A DNA stretch of 64,000 nucleotides from Chitinophagaceae bacterium (GTDB taxonomy: Bacteria > Bacteroidota > Bacteroidia > Chitinophagales > Chitinophagaceae). The position numbers and the translations under genes were made by a program. The notes below the pieces were generated by a model that saw nothing but the letters and a program-made list of their open reading frames with translations, did not search any database and had not been told where the DNA came from. Of this stretch, positions 43,959 to 53,664 are shown piece by piece. The stretch is from NCBI GenBank assembly GCA_947446645.1, contig CANFHA010000012.1:1-64000 (forward strand), read 5' to 3'. How positions within the stretch are numbered: position 1 is the first letter of the stretch; each line of letters starts with the position of its first letter.

Positions 43959-44495
43959 TTAAAGCTGATCGTAGATCGGAGCATCAACGTTGCGCCATAC
44001 ACCATAGTACTGGTAAGTCTTCCTGCGATATCCTTTTTTCAGGAACACATCAGTATCAATATCATCAGGAATAGTGATCCATGAATTGTGCTTGCTGATG
44101 AGCCAGCGGTAAACACATACTGTGTTAGCGCCACGGCGTGTAAGTCCGTAATACTGCAGGTGCTTCTGTGCATAGCCTGATTTCAGCATCCAGTCATCTG
44201 TGAATTCATCTTCGCAGATGCTGATGTGCGCACGGGTAACAGGATTTGTCCAACCGTTGATAGCAACACGGCCCGGACCTGGTGTTTTGTAAGCCCAGAA
44301 CAAAAGGGTTTTGTCTGTCCATCCCCAGTTTATCAACTGACCGTCCTGGTACTCGCCATCGGCTACCGTTACATACTGCTGATCCTGCGGAATATACCAG
44401 CGGAACACACGTATCAGATCGTCTTGTGCGAACGTTTTGGTAGTGAATAAAACTGCTGCTAATAGCGTTGTAACCAGAATGAGTGTTCTTTTCAT
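43959..44495 (-). CDS. Secreted repeat protein (DUF5648-like, tentative)
   Basis: 178 residues from the ATG at 44495 (MKRTLILVTTLLAAVLFTTKTFAQ signal). Two or three units share a (V)(Y/F)RW-x(n)-W/Y-(I/V)T-x-x-D ... GY-x-x-K-x-x-QYYG pattern (VFRWYIPQDQQYVTVADGEY; VYRWLISKHNSWITIPDDID; GYRRKTYQYYGVW). This recalls the YRWY/GY repeats of DUF5648-type extracellular domains. Function unknown. A strong terminator follows. Confidence 0.55.
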   Translation of the reverse strand: MKRTLILVTTLLAAVLFTTKTFAQDDLIRVFRWYIPQDQQYVTVADGEYQDGQLINWGWTDKTLLFWAYKTPGPGRVAINGWTNPVTRAHISICEDEFTDDWMLKSGYAQKHLQYYGLTRRGANTVCVYRWLISKHNSWITIPDDIDTDVFLKKGYRRKTYQYYGVWRNVDAPIYDQL

Positions 44496-44774
44496 GTTTG
44501 AGCTCTTTTTCAAAATTGCATCCAAAATACATAAAAATTTTGGTGCCTTGCAAATTATTAGGCCTATTTTTTTTTATGCTGTATTGCAAATAACGGAATA
44601 AAATTGCAAAAAACCCAATCGGGCCTGCGTTTTAGCGTTTTATGCATATTATTTATGGACCCGGGAAAATACATTTTTTAGTCGGAAATATCCAGCAATT
44701 TCATTACGATCAATATGGTTGGGTTCTATTTACGCAAGGCTGTGTTATTAAAATAGCAGGCAAAGAGCAACACC

Positions 44775-44929
44775 ACAACGCTTTCAGCACGCTTGGTGGC
44801 CCTCTATGATATTGTAGGCAGACTATTGCTCGAATAGTGTCCACGTACCATTACCTCAACACTGCTACCGGCAACTTCAGTTTACCTGTGTCTCAGATAG
44901 AGAAGATTGAGCTTAATCCATGTTTTTGA
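44775..44929 (+). pseudogene. Relic of a T9SS type A C-terminal domain
   Basis: Within the 596-base gap before secA, one frame reads VALYDIVGRLLLE then stops at 44837. After a frame change at about 44838-44843 it reads TYHYLNTATGNFSLPVSQI ... NPCF and stops. Together these match the last half of a T9SS type A domain (compare IAIYDIVGRKVYNE in the protein at 18916). No upstream coding region remains, so this appears to be the eroded tail of a lost cargo gene. The rest of the gap, 44496-44774 and 44930-45091, shows nothing else I can support. Confidence 0.55.
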
Positions 44930-45091
44930 TGCTCACTTTTGATTTTTGCCTCGGTATGACGTAGATTTGGCCCCCTTTATGTCATCGTGGCAGATAAAAA
45001 ATATTTGCATGACTTTTGATAGATTTTTGACTAGTGAATTGACCAGGGCTTTTTTTGTAAATAATATTTAGAATTTCTATAAAATATTCAG

Positions 45092-48000
45092 ATGATCGGT
45101 TTTCTTTCTAAAATATTTGGCGGCAGCAAATCAGACAAGGACGTAAAAAAAATACAACCTATAGTAGCTGAAATAAACCAGGTATACAGCACACTGCAAT
45201 CTATATCTAATGATGAACTGCGCAACAAGACGCAGGAGTTTCGGGCCCGTATCAAAGACCATTTGTCGGACATAGACCAGCAAATAGAAGAGCGGAAGGC
45301 AGACGCAGAGGCAGGCGACCCTGAAGATGTGCACGGGCGCGAGGCTATATATAATGATGTAGACAAGCTGGTAAAGAAGCGCGACGAGCAAATAGAGGAG
45401 ATATTGCGTATTATATTACCTGAGGCATTTGCTGTAGTAAAGGAAACCGCCCGCAGGTTCAAAGAAAATGAAGAGATGGTGGCGACCGCTACCGAGCTGG
45501 ACAGGGAACTGGCAGCAGAGAAGGGTCATGTGCGCATAGAAGGCGATAAGTCTATATTTAAAAATACATGGGATGCTGCCGGCATAAAAGTGACCTGGAA
45601 CATGGTGCACTATGATGTGCAGCTGATAGGTGGCGTGGTACTGCACGAAGGTAAAATTGCGGAAATGGCAACTGGTGAGGGTAAAACACTGGTGTCTACA
45701 TTGCCGGCATACCTGAATGCACTGGCTGGCGAAGGCGTACATATAGTTACCGTGAATGATTACCTGGCTCGTCGTGACCAGGAGTGGAATGGTCCGCTGT
45801 TTGAATGGCTGGGACTTACTACAGATTGTATAGACAAGCATGAGCCAAACTCTAACGAGCGCAGGCAGGCTTACCTGGCAGATATCACTTACGGCACCAA
45901 CAATGAATTTGGCTTTGACTACCTGCGTGACAATATGGTGCACCACCCGGAAGAAATGGTGCAGCGCAAACACCACTATGCAATGGTGGATGAGGTGGAT
46001 AGTGTGCTTGTAGATGATGCACGTACACCACTTATCATATCCGGACCGATACCTAAGGGTGATGAACAACAATTTCATGCGCTGAAGCCACGTATAGAGC
46101 GACTGCTGGAAGCACAGCGTAAAATAACCAACCAAAGCCTTACCGAAGCTAAAAAGCTGATAGCCGAAGGGAAAAGTGATAAAGATGCTGGTGGCCTTCA
46201 CCTGTATCGCGCATTCCGTGGCCTGCCTAAGAACAGTGCACTTATCAAGTACTTAAGTGAGGAGGGTAACAGGCAGCTACTGCAGAAATCTGAGAACTAC
46301 TACATAAGCGAGCAGAATCGCAATATGCCCAAAGTAGATGCGGAACTGTATTTCTCTATAGATGAAAAGAATAATAGCGTAGATCTTACCGATAAAGGTA
46401 TAGCTATGATCACAGGCTCAGGAGAAGATCCCAACTTCTTCATTATGCCTGATATAGGCACAGAGCTGGCAGTTATAGATAAGATGGACGCACCTGCCGA
46501 GGTGAAAACCCAACGCAAGGATGCAGTGCTTCAGGATTACGCTATTAAGGCCGACCGCATACATTCGGTGCAGCAACTACTTAAAGCATATACACTGTTC
46601 GATAAGGATATCGAGTATGTGGTTATGGACGGCAAGGTGAAGATAGTAGACGAGCAGACCGGTCGTATACTTGATGGCCGCCGCTACAGCGATGGCTTGC
46701 ACCAGGCTATTGAAGCCAAGGAAAATGTGCAGGTAGAAGCTGCCACGCAAACCTTTGCTACTGTAACACTTCAGAATTACTTCCGTATGTTCCATAAGCT
46801 TGCCGGTATGACCGGTACGGCGGAAACAGAAGCAGGAGAGTTCTGGCAGATATACAAGCTGGATGTGGTAACTATACCCACCAATATGCCAATATCCCGC
46901 AAGGACCAGCAAGACCTTGTGTATAAGACCAAGCGCGAAAAATATAAGGCAGTAATTGATGAGATTGAGGCGTTGCGCGCTGCAGGCCGCCCGGTGCTGG
47001 TGGGTACCACATCGGTAGAGGTATCTGAGCTGCTGGGCCGTATGCTGCAGCAAAAGAAGATACCGCACAATGTACTTAATGCCAAGCAGCACGCAAGTGA
47101 GGCCCGAATAGTGGCTGAAGCAGGCTTGCCGGGCAATGTAACCATAGCTACCAACATGGCGGGCCGTGGTACGGATATAAAGCTGGGGCCGGGCGTAAAA
47201 GAGGCCGGTGGACTGGCTATTATGGGTACCGAGCGCCATGAGAGCCGCCGTGTAGACCGCCAGCTGCGTGGTCGCGCTGGCCGCCAGGGCGATCCGGGTT
47301 CTTCGCAGTTCTTTGTATCACTCGAGGATGACCTGATGCGCCTTTTCGGTTCAGAGCGTATTGCATCGCTAATGGACAAGATGGGTCATAAAGATGGCGA
47401 GGTGCTGCAGCACAGCATGATATCGAAATCCATAGAGCGCGCACAGCGGAAGGTGGAAGAAAACAACTTCGGCATGCGTAAGAACCTGCTGGAGTATGAT
47501 GATGTAATGAATGCACAGCGCGATGTTATCTACAAGCGCCGCAGGCATGCATTGTTTGGCGATCGTTTGTCGATAGACCTGGATAATGCACTTTATGCAG
47601 TATGCCTTGATCGTGCAGAGCAATATGTTGCCAACCGTGATTTTGACGCTTTCAAAATGGAAGTGATGAAGCACCTGGCGATGGAAGTGGATATGAACCC
47701 GGATGATCTGACTAAATCAGACGCCAATGCAATAGGCGATCAGCTGTACCACCAGGTTAAGGACTTCTACAATCGTAAGTTGAGCGCAATGCGTGAGCAG
47801 ATGACGCCTACACTGCAACAAATACTGACCGATAACGGTGGCCGTATCGACAATATAGTTATACCGTTTACAGACGGTGTACGCGGTATGCAGGTATATG
47901 TGGATCTGAAGGAAGCAGTAGAGCAGCAGGCGCAGCCGGTGATACAAGCACTGGAGAAGAATATAACACTGGGCATGATAGACGATGCATGGAAAAACCA

Positions 48001-48430
48001 CCTGCGCGCTATGGACGATCTGCGTACCTCGGTACGTATGGCATCTTACGAGCAGAAGGACCCATTGCTGATCTATAAGTTTGAAGCATTTAACCTGTTC
48101 AAGCAGATGATGCTGGAAACGAACCGTGATATTATTTCCTTCCTGCTCCGTGCTGGTATTCCAATACAGGAAAACCCGCCGCATGCCGCACGCAGGCCCG
48201 AGCCGCCTACCGATATGAGCCAGATGCGTGTGAATAAAGCGGAGATAGATGCCCGTGGACAAGACTATGCTGCTGACGAAAATGACTATTACACAGAACC
48301 TTCTGAACTGCAGCAGCCGGAAGCAAAGCGCACACCCGTGCAGGTGGGCCCTAAAATAGGCCGCAACGACCCTTGTCCATGTGGTAGCGGTAAGAAGTAT
48401 AAAGCCTGTCACGGTAAAGACGTGGCCTAG
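45092..48430 (+). CDS. secA: Protein translocase ATPase SecA
   Basis: A 1112-residue preprotein translocase motor, longer than the roughly 900-residue proteobacterial enzyme, as is usual in this phylum. Walker A is MATGEGKTLVS, Walker B is MVDEVDSVLVD, and helicase-like motifs such as TNMAGRGTDIKLG and RQLRGRAGRQGDPG are intact. The C-terminus is a zinc-binding tail (NDPCPCGSGKKYKACHGK) for SecB/ribosome contact. It drives Sec export, the first step for all signal-peptide proteins in the window. It has its own terminator. Confidence 0.98.
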   Translation: MIGFLSKIFGGSKSDKDVKKIQPIVAEINQVYSTLQSISNDELRNKTQEFRARIKDHLSDIDQQIEERKADAEAGDPEDVHGREAIYNDVDKLVKKRDEQIEEILRIILPEAFAVVKETARRFKENEEMVATATELDRELAAEKGHVRIEGDKSIFKNTWDAAGIKVTWNMVHYDVQLIGGVVLHEGKIAEMATGEGKTLVSTLPAYLNALAGEGVHIVTVNDYLARRDQEWNGPLFEWLGLTTDCIDKHEPNSNERRQAYLADITYGTNNEFGFDYLRDNMVHHPEEMVQRKHHYAMVDEVDSVLVDDARTPLIISGPIPKGDEQQFHALKPRIERLLEAQRKITNQSLTEAKKLIAEGKSDKDAGGLHLYRAFRGLPKNSALIKYLSEEGNRQLLQKSENYYISEQNRNMPKVDAELYFSIDEKNNSVDLTDKGIAMITGSGEDPNFFIMPDIGTELAVIDKMDAPAEVKTQRKDAVLQDYAIKADRIHSVQQLLKAYTLFDKDIEYVVMDGKVKIVDEQTGRILDGRRYSDGLHQAIEAKENVQVEAATQTFATVTLQNYFRMFHKLAGMTGTAETEAGEFWQIYKLDVVTIPTNMPISRKDQQDLVYKTKREKYKAVIDEIEALRAAGRPVLVGTTSVEVSELLGRMLQQKKIPHNVLNAKQHASEARIVAEAGLPGNVTIATNMAGRGTDIKLGPGVKEAGGLAIMGTERHESRRVDRQLRGRAGRQGDPGSSQFFVSLEDDLMRLFGSERIASLMDKMGHKDGEVLQHSMISKSIERAQRKVEENNFGMRKNLLEYDDVMNAQRDVIYKRRRHALFGDRLSIDLDNALYAVCLDRAEQYVANRDFDAFKMEVMKHLAMEVDMNPDDLTKSDANAIGDQLYHQVKDFYNRKLSAMREQMTPTLQQILTDNGGRIDNIVIPFTDGVRGMQVYVDLKEAVEQQAQPVIQALEKNITLGMIDDAWKNHLRAMDDLRTSVRMASYEQKDPLLIYKFEAFNLFKQMMLETNRDIISFLLRAGIPIQENPPHAARRPEPPTDMSQMRVNKAEIDARGQDYAADENDYYTEPSELQQPEAKRTPVQVGPKIGRNDPCPCGSGKKYKACHGKDVA

Positions 48431-48462
48431 TTGTTTGGGATTGGGAATTTAGATTGATATTT

Positions 48463-48490
48463 GAGACGCCTCCGGATTGGGGGCGTTTTG
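48463..48490 (+). terminator. Terminator of secA
   Basis: An 8-bp stem (acgcctcc with ggGggcgt, one G-U pair), 5-base loop and T-rich tail, 33 bases after the secA stop. It argues against a TTG start at 48454 for the next gene. Confidence 0.7.
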
Positions 48491-48537
48491 CTTTTAGTTT
48501 AGTACTAACAAGTACCTTCGCTCTTCAACTCACGTCC

Positions 48538-49017
48538 ATGCCAGGGAATCGTGTATTCATATTAATACTGTGCTCATTCCTAATGTCTCCCTTGCTATGC
48601 AAGGCAGACGGGGTAAGCAACATGAGTGAAGGGCTGCTGATTTTATCCGCATTTGTGCTGCTATGCATTAGTTCATTTGTTTTACTGGCACTTAGTAGCA
48701 CTAAAAAGCGGAAAAAACTATGGGCGGTCCTGAGCATGCTAAACTGTGCGCTTATCATCCCATTTCTCGGTGCTCCTGCCAGTTTTGTAGATGGGCTTAT
48801 CAGCCTTATCCGGAAGCGGGAATTTTTCGTTGCAGTGCCGATGTTACTGATCTTATACCTGGCAATAAATCTGTTCTGGCTGTTGCGTTATTTATTTAGA
48901 TTGGTTTTTCGGGACAAGAAAAAATCATGGGACGCGTTTCGCAACAAAGGCATTAAACTGCTGACCTTTATGAATGTGGAAGACCCTACCAGGAAGGATA
49001 AAAATAACGAGGCCTGA
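48538..49017 (+). CDS. Small membrane protein of unknown function
   Basis: About 159 residues from the ATG at 48538 (MPGNRVFILILCSFLMSPLLCKADG). Further hydrophobic segments are at about 34-53 (LLILSAFVLLCISSFVLLALS), 62-78 and 97-116, so three or four membrane helices are likely, with a basic cytoplasmic tail (RDKKKSWDAF ... RKDKNNEA). No family is recognised. The longer frame from 48454 runs through the secA terminator, so I rejected that start. Confidence 0.55.
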   Translation: MPGNRVFILILCSFLMSPLLCKADGVSNMSEGLLILSAFVLLCISSFVLLALSSTKKRKKLWAVLSMLNCALIIPFLGAPASFVDGLISLIRKREFFVAVPMLLILYLAINLFWLLRYLFRLVFRDKKKSWDAFRNKGIKLLTFMNVEDPTRKDKNNEA

Positions 49018-49202
49018 AATAATAGTTGCTGTTTTATGACGAGATCCTCAGGAATTTGATATTTCATATTGTAGAATTGCCCATGCCGCTCCAGGCTCAG
49101 TTATGATTTTACAGCTAGTCGACTTCAAATCATGCATCGTGATTTATTGATCATAACGCAATGTTTTTGACTAGTCTGCGTTTTACACCCAAACTTTCCT
49201 AT

Positions 49203-49682
49203 ATGCCGCGTTATATCCTGCAATTCTGCATGCTGATTTTCCTGGTCTTTGCAGCCTGCACCAAACATGCTAAGAATGACCTGCCAGGAAATGAAATCGA
49301 CTCAGCAAGAATTGGCCACGGAACGGGATCCCTAAACTATACATACCCATATACCGATACTTTTTTTGGTCCATGCAATACCTACATGATGGATTTCTAT
49401 GATCTTGAATGGTCTGGAACTGCACAGATATGTCTTACTTATTACAGCAAAGACAGTATTTTGCTTTTTAATGGTAGCCGCAGCTTCGGATATTTTCCAG
49501 CAACGATCATACGAGGTTCCAATTTATCAGGCGCCGGGGCGCATATAATAACTGAATACACAAGTACCATCGTCGCCCATGACGATTACCTGTTCAGGCG
49601 CGTCAATGACTATTTATTTTGCGACTACACACAATATGACGGGTATCATATTGGTACTTATGAAGGCCATAAAACGAACTAG
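49203..49682 (+). CDS. Lipoprotein of unknown function
   Basis: 159 residues from the ATG at 49203, which opens a lipoprotein signal (MPRYILQFCMLIFLVFAA then C). An in-frame ATG at 49161 adds 14 unlikely residues. The mature part is beta-rich with aromatic residues (GSLNYTYPYTDTFFGPCN, WSGTAQICLTYYSKDSILLF, HIGTYEGHKTN). No family is recognised. It converges with lepA; the two stop codons are adjacent. Confidence 0.6.
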   Translation: MPRYILQFCMLIFLVFAACTKHAKNDLPGNEIDSARIGHGTGSLNYTYPYTDTFFGPCNTYMMDFYDLEWSGTAQICLTYYSKDSILLFNGSRSFGYFPATIIRGSNLSGAGAHIITEYTSTIVAHDDYLFRRVNDYLFCDYTQYDGYHIGTYEGHKTN

Positions 49683-49683
49683 G

Positions 49684-51477
49684 TTACTCCAGCTTCAGCA
49701 CGGCTAAGAATGCCTCCTGTGGCACATCTACGCTGCCTATCTGGCGCATACGCTTTTTACCCTCTTTCTGTTTTTCCAGCAGTTTGCGCTTACGGCTAAT
49801 ATCACCACCATAACATTTGGCGGTTACATCCTTACGCATTGCTGATATGGTTTCGCGGGCTATGATCTTGGCACCTATAGCGGCCTGTATTGCTATTACG
49901 AACTGTTGCTTTGGCAACAGGTCTTTTAGCTTTGAGCATAGCTTACGGCCAAAATCTTGTGCGCGGCTGCGGTGTATAAGGGCGCTGAGTGCATCCACAT
50001 TATCACCGTTCAGCAGTATATCCATCTTCGCAATATCGCTATCGCGATAGTCAAGCGGGTTGTAGTCGAATGATGCGTAGCCGCGGGTACAAGACTTCAG
50101 CTTGTCGTAGAAGTCGAACACGATCTCGGTAAGCGGCATTTCAAATATAAGCTCCACGCGGGTAGGCGTAAGGTAATGCTGGTTTATGAGCAGGCCACGC
50201 TTGCCCAGGCAAAGGCTCATGATGTTGCCTATATAATCGGGCAGGGTAATGATCTGTGCGCGGATAAAAGGCTCTTCAATACGATCTATGCTGCTTGGCT
50301 CGGGCATTTCGCTCGGGTTGTTCACAATGATCATCTTGGTTTTGTCCTTCGTCTTATATGCCCTGAAGCTAACGTTTGGCACGGTGGTGATCACCGTCTG
50401 GTTAAACTCACGTTCCAGGCGCTCCTGGATGATCTCCATGTGCAGCATACCCAGGAAGCCGCAACGGAAGCCGAAGCCCAGCGCTTGCGATGTTTCCGGC
50501 TCAAATGTGAGCGAAGCATCATTAAGCTGCAGCTTCTCCATACAGTCGCGCAGGTCTTCAAAGTCATCTGTTTCTACGGGGAAGATACCTGCGAACACCA
50601 TTGGCTTTACATCCTGGAAGCCACGTACTACATCAGTAGTCGGGTTCGCAATGGTGGTGATCGTATCACCCACTTTCACATCCTTTGCATTCTTAATGCC
50701 GGTGATGATGTAGCCCACATTACCCACGCTTACTTCCTGCTTTGGCGTAAGTGTAAGCTTCATGATGCCTACTTCATCAGCAGTGTAGTCGGCATCAGTA
50801 TGTATGAATTTGATCTTATCGTTCTTCCTGATGGTGCCGTTAAAGACCCTGAAGTAAGCAATGATACCGCGGAAAGAGTTGAACACGCTGTCAAAGATCA
50901 CCGCCTGCAGTGGTGCATTAGGGTCGCCTTTTGGTGCGGGCACACGGTCTATGATAGCAGTCAGTATCTCCTCAATGCCTATGCCGCTTTTGCCGCTGGC
51001 AAGTATGATGTCTTCGGGCTTGCAGCCTATCAGGTCCACTATCTGGTCGGTAACTTCTGGTATCATGGCGCCGTCCATGTCTATCTTGTTGATGACCGGT
51101 ATTATCTCCAGGTCATTCTCAAGCGCCAGGTATAGGTTGCTTATAGTCTGCGCCTGTATGCCCTGCGATGCATCTACAAGCAGCAATGCGCCCTCGCAGG
51201 CTGCCAGTGCGCGGCTTACCTCATAGCTAAAGTCTACGTGGCCGGGGGTATCAATAAGATTGAGCACATATTTCTGACCCTTCCATTCATAGTCTATTTG
51301 TATAGCGTGACTCTTAATAGTGATGCCTTTCTCACGCTCCAGGTCCATATCATCCAGCACCTGGGCCTGCATATCGCGGGACGAGATGGTTTTTGTGAAC
51401 TCAAGAAGACGGTCGGCCAGGGTGCTTTTACCATGGTCAATATGGGCTATGATACAGAAATTCCTAATGTTTTGCAT
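49684..51477 (-). CDS. lepA: Elongation factor 4 (LepA)
   Basis: A 597-residue translational GTPase of normal length. G1 is [15 protein letters not shown]3 is [12 protein letters not shown] and G4 is NKIDM. The LepA-specific C-terminal domain contains [15 protein letters not shown] and ends with [14 protein letters not shown]. It back-translocates or remodels stalled ribosomes. A phylum-type promoter lies just upstream. Confidence 0.98.
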   Translation of the reverse strand: MQNIRNFCIIAHIDHGKSTLADRLLEFTKTISSRDMQAQVLDDMDLEREKGITIKSHAIQIDYEWKGQKYVLNLIDTPGHVDFSYEVSRALAACEGALLLVDASQGIQAQTISNLYLALENDLEIIPVINKIDMDGAMIPEVTDQIVDLIGCKPEDIILASGKSGIGIEEILTAIIDRVPAPKGDPNAPLQAVIFDSVFNSFRGIIAYFRVFNGTIRKNDKIKFIHTDADYTADEVGIMKLTLTPKQEVSVGNVGYIITGIKNAKDVKVGDTITTIANPTTDVVRGFQDVKPMVFAGIFPVETDDFEDLRDCMEKLQLNDASLTFEPETSQALGFGFRCGFLGMLHMEIIQERLEREFNQTVITTVPNVSFRAYKTKDKTKMIIVNNPSEMPEPSSIDRIEEPFIRAQIITLPDYIGNIMSLCLGKRGLLINQHYLTPTRVELIFEMPLTEIVFDFYDKLKSCTRGYASFDYNPLDYRDSDIAKMDILLNGDNVDALSALIHRSRAQDFGRKLCSKLKDLLPKQQFVIAIQAAIGAKIIARETISAMRKDVTAKCYGGDISRKRKLLEKQKEGKKRMRQIGSVDVPQEAFLAVLKLE

Positions 51478-51507
51478 ATATTATCTTATACCCCCACTAA
51501 GGGCGGG

Positions 51508-51540
51508 CAAAGGTACGTATTTAATAGGGCAATCGAACAA
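51508..51540 (-). promoter_or_regulatory. Predicted Bacteroidota promoter of lepA
   Basis: Minus-strand TTG (51538-51540) then, 22 bases on, TACCTTTG (51508-51515). The same -7 octamer and spacing are seen upstream of the DEAD-box gene. Confidence 0.65.
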
Positions 51541-51716
51541 TCTGTAATGTGAAAATAGGGGGACTGATGATGGCTGGAAAAATGTAAAAAGGGTCGCTGT
51601 TTGGCTCGATTGTTGCATATTTGTATGAGAAAGTGGTGTGATTTGGTACATTTACAATGTATTAACTCCTATTTCCTAATATTGCCCTGGAGAAATGAAC
51701 ATTTACAATTTTAAGA

Positions 51717-52172
51717 ATGAAAATAGAAGAAGTCATCAGGTCGGAAAAGTTTACAGATGCAAAACATAAAGCAGTGATAAACCTGATGTATACAAGTTAC
51801 TGGTTCAAGACACATGCCAGTGCGGCACTTAAGGAGAATGACCTGACTATTGAGCAATTCAATGTCTTGCGCATTTTAAAAGGCAAGCACCCGGAGCCGC
51901 TTTGCATAAAGGACATTTGCTCCAGGATGATAGAAAAGAATTCAAACGTGCCGCGTATAGTAGACCGCCTGCTGCTGAAACAGTTTGTAAAACGCACTAC
52001 ATCTCAAGAGGATAAACGTGAAACATTAATCTCCCTTTCTGAACAGGGAGCACAGCAGGTAGATGATGCCAGCAAGGTGATGGACACTGTGCAGCATCGG
52101 ATTTTTGGTCTCGACGAGGCCGAAGCAGTTATGTTGAATACGCTGATGGAAAAAATGCGTGGGGTAGACTAA
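51717..52172 (+). CDS. MarR family transcriptional regulator
   Basis: A 151-residue winged-helix regulator. The DNA-binding region runs from about 35 (LTIEQFNVLRILKGKHPEPLCIKDICSRMIEKNSNVPRIVDRLLLKQFVKRTTSQEDKRETLISLSEQG), with the recognition helix near SNVPRIVDRL and the wing DKRETLISL. It binds DNA as a dimer, often released by small phenolic ligands. No target operator is obvious. It lies upstream of the cobalamin riboswitch but is a separate unit. Confidence 0.9.
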   Translation: MKIEEVIRSEKFTDAKHKAVINLMYTSYWFKTHASAALKENDLTIEQFNVLRILKGKHPEPLCIKDICSRMIEKNSNVPRIVDRLLLKQFVKRTTSQEDKRETLISLSEQGAQQVDDASKVMDTVQHRIFGLDEAEAVMLNTLMEKMRGVD

Positions 52173-52285
52173 GGTATTGATCTTAAATAGTTTAGCTGCG
52201 TCTCATACCCTAACTGAAATCTGAACTCACACCGGTGGGTTCTTTTTTTTGGTGATTTCAAATTTTACTGCATACTTTTGCCCGT

Positions 52286-52463
52286 ACAAAGGTTCCCGCT
52301 TCGGCGGGATGAAAAGGGAACCAGGTGTGAATCCTGGACATTACCCGATGCTGTTAGCTCCGCTAAAAGCTTTTTTGCTTCCTAATAGCCACTGTGTCGC
52401 TGCAAAGCGGGATGGGAAGGCCGCAAAAAAGTGGAGTAAGTCAGAAGACCTGCCTCTGTAACC
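52286..52463 (+). promoter_or_regulatory. Cobalamin (B12) riboswitch
   Basis: The aptamer carries the family landmarks in order: a GAAAAGGGAACCAGGTGTGAATCCTGG block, a GCCACTGTG segment, GGGAAGG, and a B12 box AAGTCAGAAGACCTGCCT at 52438-52455 that fits the consensus closely. It lies 150 bases upstream of the first gene of a putative B12 import operon and is followed by a terminator, so B12 binding probably shuts the operon off. Confidence 0.92.
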
Positions 52464-52526
52464 CCGATAATTTTTTCGGGGGCTTATCGCTGCTTTCGGG
52501 ATGAAAAGCACAGATGAGATCAAGGC

Positions 52527-52549
52527 ACGGAGTGCGCTCCCGTTTTTTT
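52527..52549 (+). terminator. Riboswitch-linked terminator
   Basis: A short GC stem with one bulge (acggag with ctcccgt) and a T7 run, 64 bases after the B12 box and 63 bases before the first gene. It is the likely expression platform of the riboswitch. Confidence 0.65.
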
Positions 52550-52611
52550 CTGTATCTGATTTTGCCCAATTGCTGCATGATAAAAATTGTTTTTAAAAAA
52601 CCAATTTATAT

Positions 52612-53598
52612 ATGCGCACATTTACTTTACTCTTTACTGCTGTAGTACTGGCTACTACAGTCCGCGCCCAGACAGTGGCGACTTTTGATGACCAGACTTT
52701 GTCAACAGACACTGCCTATGTAAATCTTGCCGGTACCGGCAGCGATGTGGGATTTAACGATGGTCTTGCGCATTTTCCATGTGTTTACGACAGTACCTAT
52801 GGCTGGCAGGGTGGTTTCGCCTATTCCAATAAAGTGGATAGCGTTCACACTGGTTATATGTTCCCCTACTCGGTAAAAGCCGCCGCAGGCTATGGTGGTT
52901 CGTCAAAATATTGCGCCGTCTATTGCAACGACCCTTCAAACTTCACCTACTATACACGGGTTGCGCTTACAGGTGCAGCTATTAATAAACCCGTGAGCGG
53001 TTTCTATGTAACTAACAGCACTTATGGATACAACACCATAAGAGATGGTTACTTCTCAGCTACAGCATTTGATAGTGGCTCCTGGTTCCTGCTCACGATA
53101 AAAGGTTATACCGGTGGTTCTCTAACTGCGGATAGCGTAAACTTCTATCTTGCTGACTTCCGCGCTGCAGATGCCGCATCGAGATATATATTGAAATCAT
53201 GGGAATGGGTAAATCTTTCTTCTCTCGGAAATGTAGACAGCCTCCAGTTTCACCTCAATTCCTCTGATACGGCAGGCGGATTTGGCATGAATACGCCCGC
53301 CTATTTTTGTATAGACAACTTTACTACTCACGAAAGCACTCTTGGTGTGAATGCAGCGCCGCTGGCTTACGCAGCAAAGGTGTATCCTAACCCCGCAACT
53401 AACGCGCTGTATGTGGATGTGGCGGACGCAGCAGTTACCACTATATTGCTAACAGACATGGCTGGCCAGGCGATAAGTACCTATGCGGTAACTCAAAAAC
53501 AAGTAGAGATCAATACATCATCATTACCTTCGGGAAATTATATGCTGCACCTGACTGGAAACGGGAAGAGTGCAACTGTGAAGTTTGTGAAACAATAA
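52612..53598 (+). CDS. DUF4465 T9SS cargo protein in B12 operon
   Basis: A 328-residue protein with a signal peptide (MRTFTLLFTAVVLATTVRAQ). The middle has the DUF4465 pattern (WQGGFAYSNKVDSVHTGYMFPYSVKAAAGYGGSSKYCAVY ... DNF). In some Bacteroidota, unannotated surface proteins in B12 loci bind cobalamin (the BtuH group, as I recall); this may be a counterpart. The C-terminus (VYPNPATNALYVDV ... PSGNYMLHLTG) is a T9SS type A domain. It is the first gene under the B12 riboswitch. Confidence 0.8.
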   Translation: MRTFTLLFTAVVLATTVRAQTVATFDDQTLSTDTAYVNLAGTGSDVGFNDGLAHFPCVYDSTYGWQGGFAYSNKVDSVHTGYMFPYSVKAAAGYGGSSKYCAVYCNDPSNFTYYTRVALTGAAINKPVSGFYVTNSTYGYNTIRDGYFSATAFDSGSWFLLTIKGYTGGSLTADSVNFYLADFRAADAASRYILKSWEWVNLSSLGNVDSLQFHLNSSDTAGGFGMNTPAYFCIDNFTTHESTLGVNAAPLAYAAKVYPNPATNALYVDVADAAVTTILLTDMAGQAISTYAVTQKQVEINTSSLPSGNYMLHLTGNGKSATVKFVKQ

Positions 53599-53610
53599 AT
53601 ATTGGGTAGG

Positions 53611-53645
53611 TAGTTGTCCCGCACCTTTAAGGTGTAGGACAACTA
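53611..53645. repeat. Palindrome, copy B, inside the B12 operon
   Basis: Outer stem tagttgtcc/ggacaacta, one 2-base interior loop, inner stem cacctt/aaggtg. The central 27 bases match, with two differences, the rlmI terminator at 43838-43864. No T-run follows, so in this place it is an intercistronic hairpin. Confidence 0.75.
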
Positions 53646-53664
53646 AATTGATAAATAAAGGATC

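Noticed and set aside
45416-48412. Several long minus-strand frames opposite secA
   Set aside because: They lack family patterns and lie entirely opposite an intact essential gene.
48454-48537. TTG start giving a 187-residue version of the membrane protein
   Set aside because: The added codons run through the secA terminator and are not signal-like; the ATG at 48538 opens a clean hydrophobic leader.
49030-49140. A 36-codon open stretch before the lipoprotein at 49203
   Set aside because: It has no start codon at its head and no recognisable motif; probably chance.
52249-52461. A 70-codon plus-strand frame across the riboswitch
   Set aside because: It lies wholly within the cobalamin aptamer, whose conserved bases explain the sequence.
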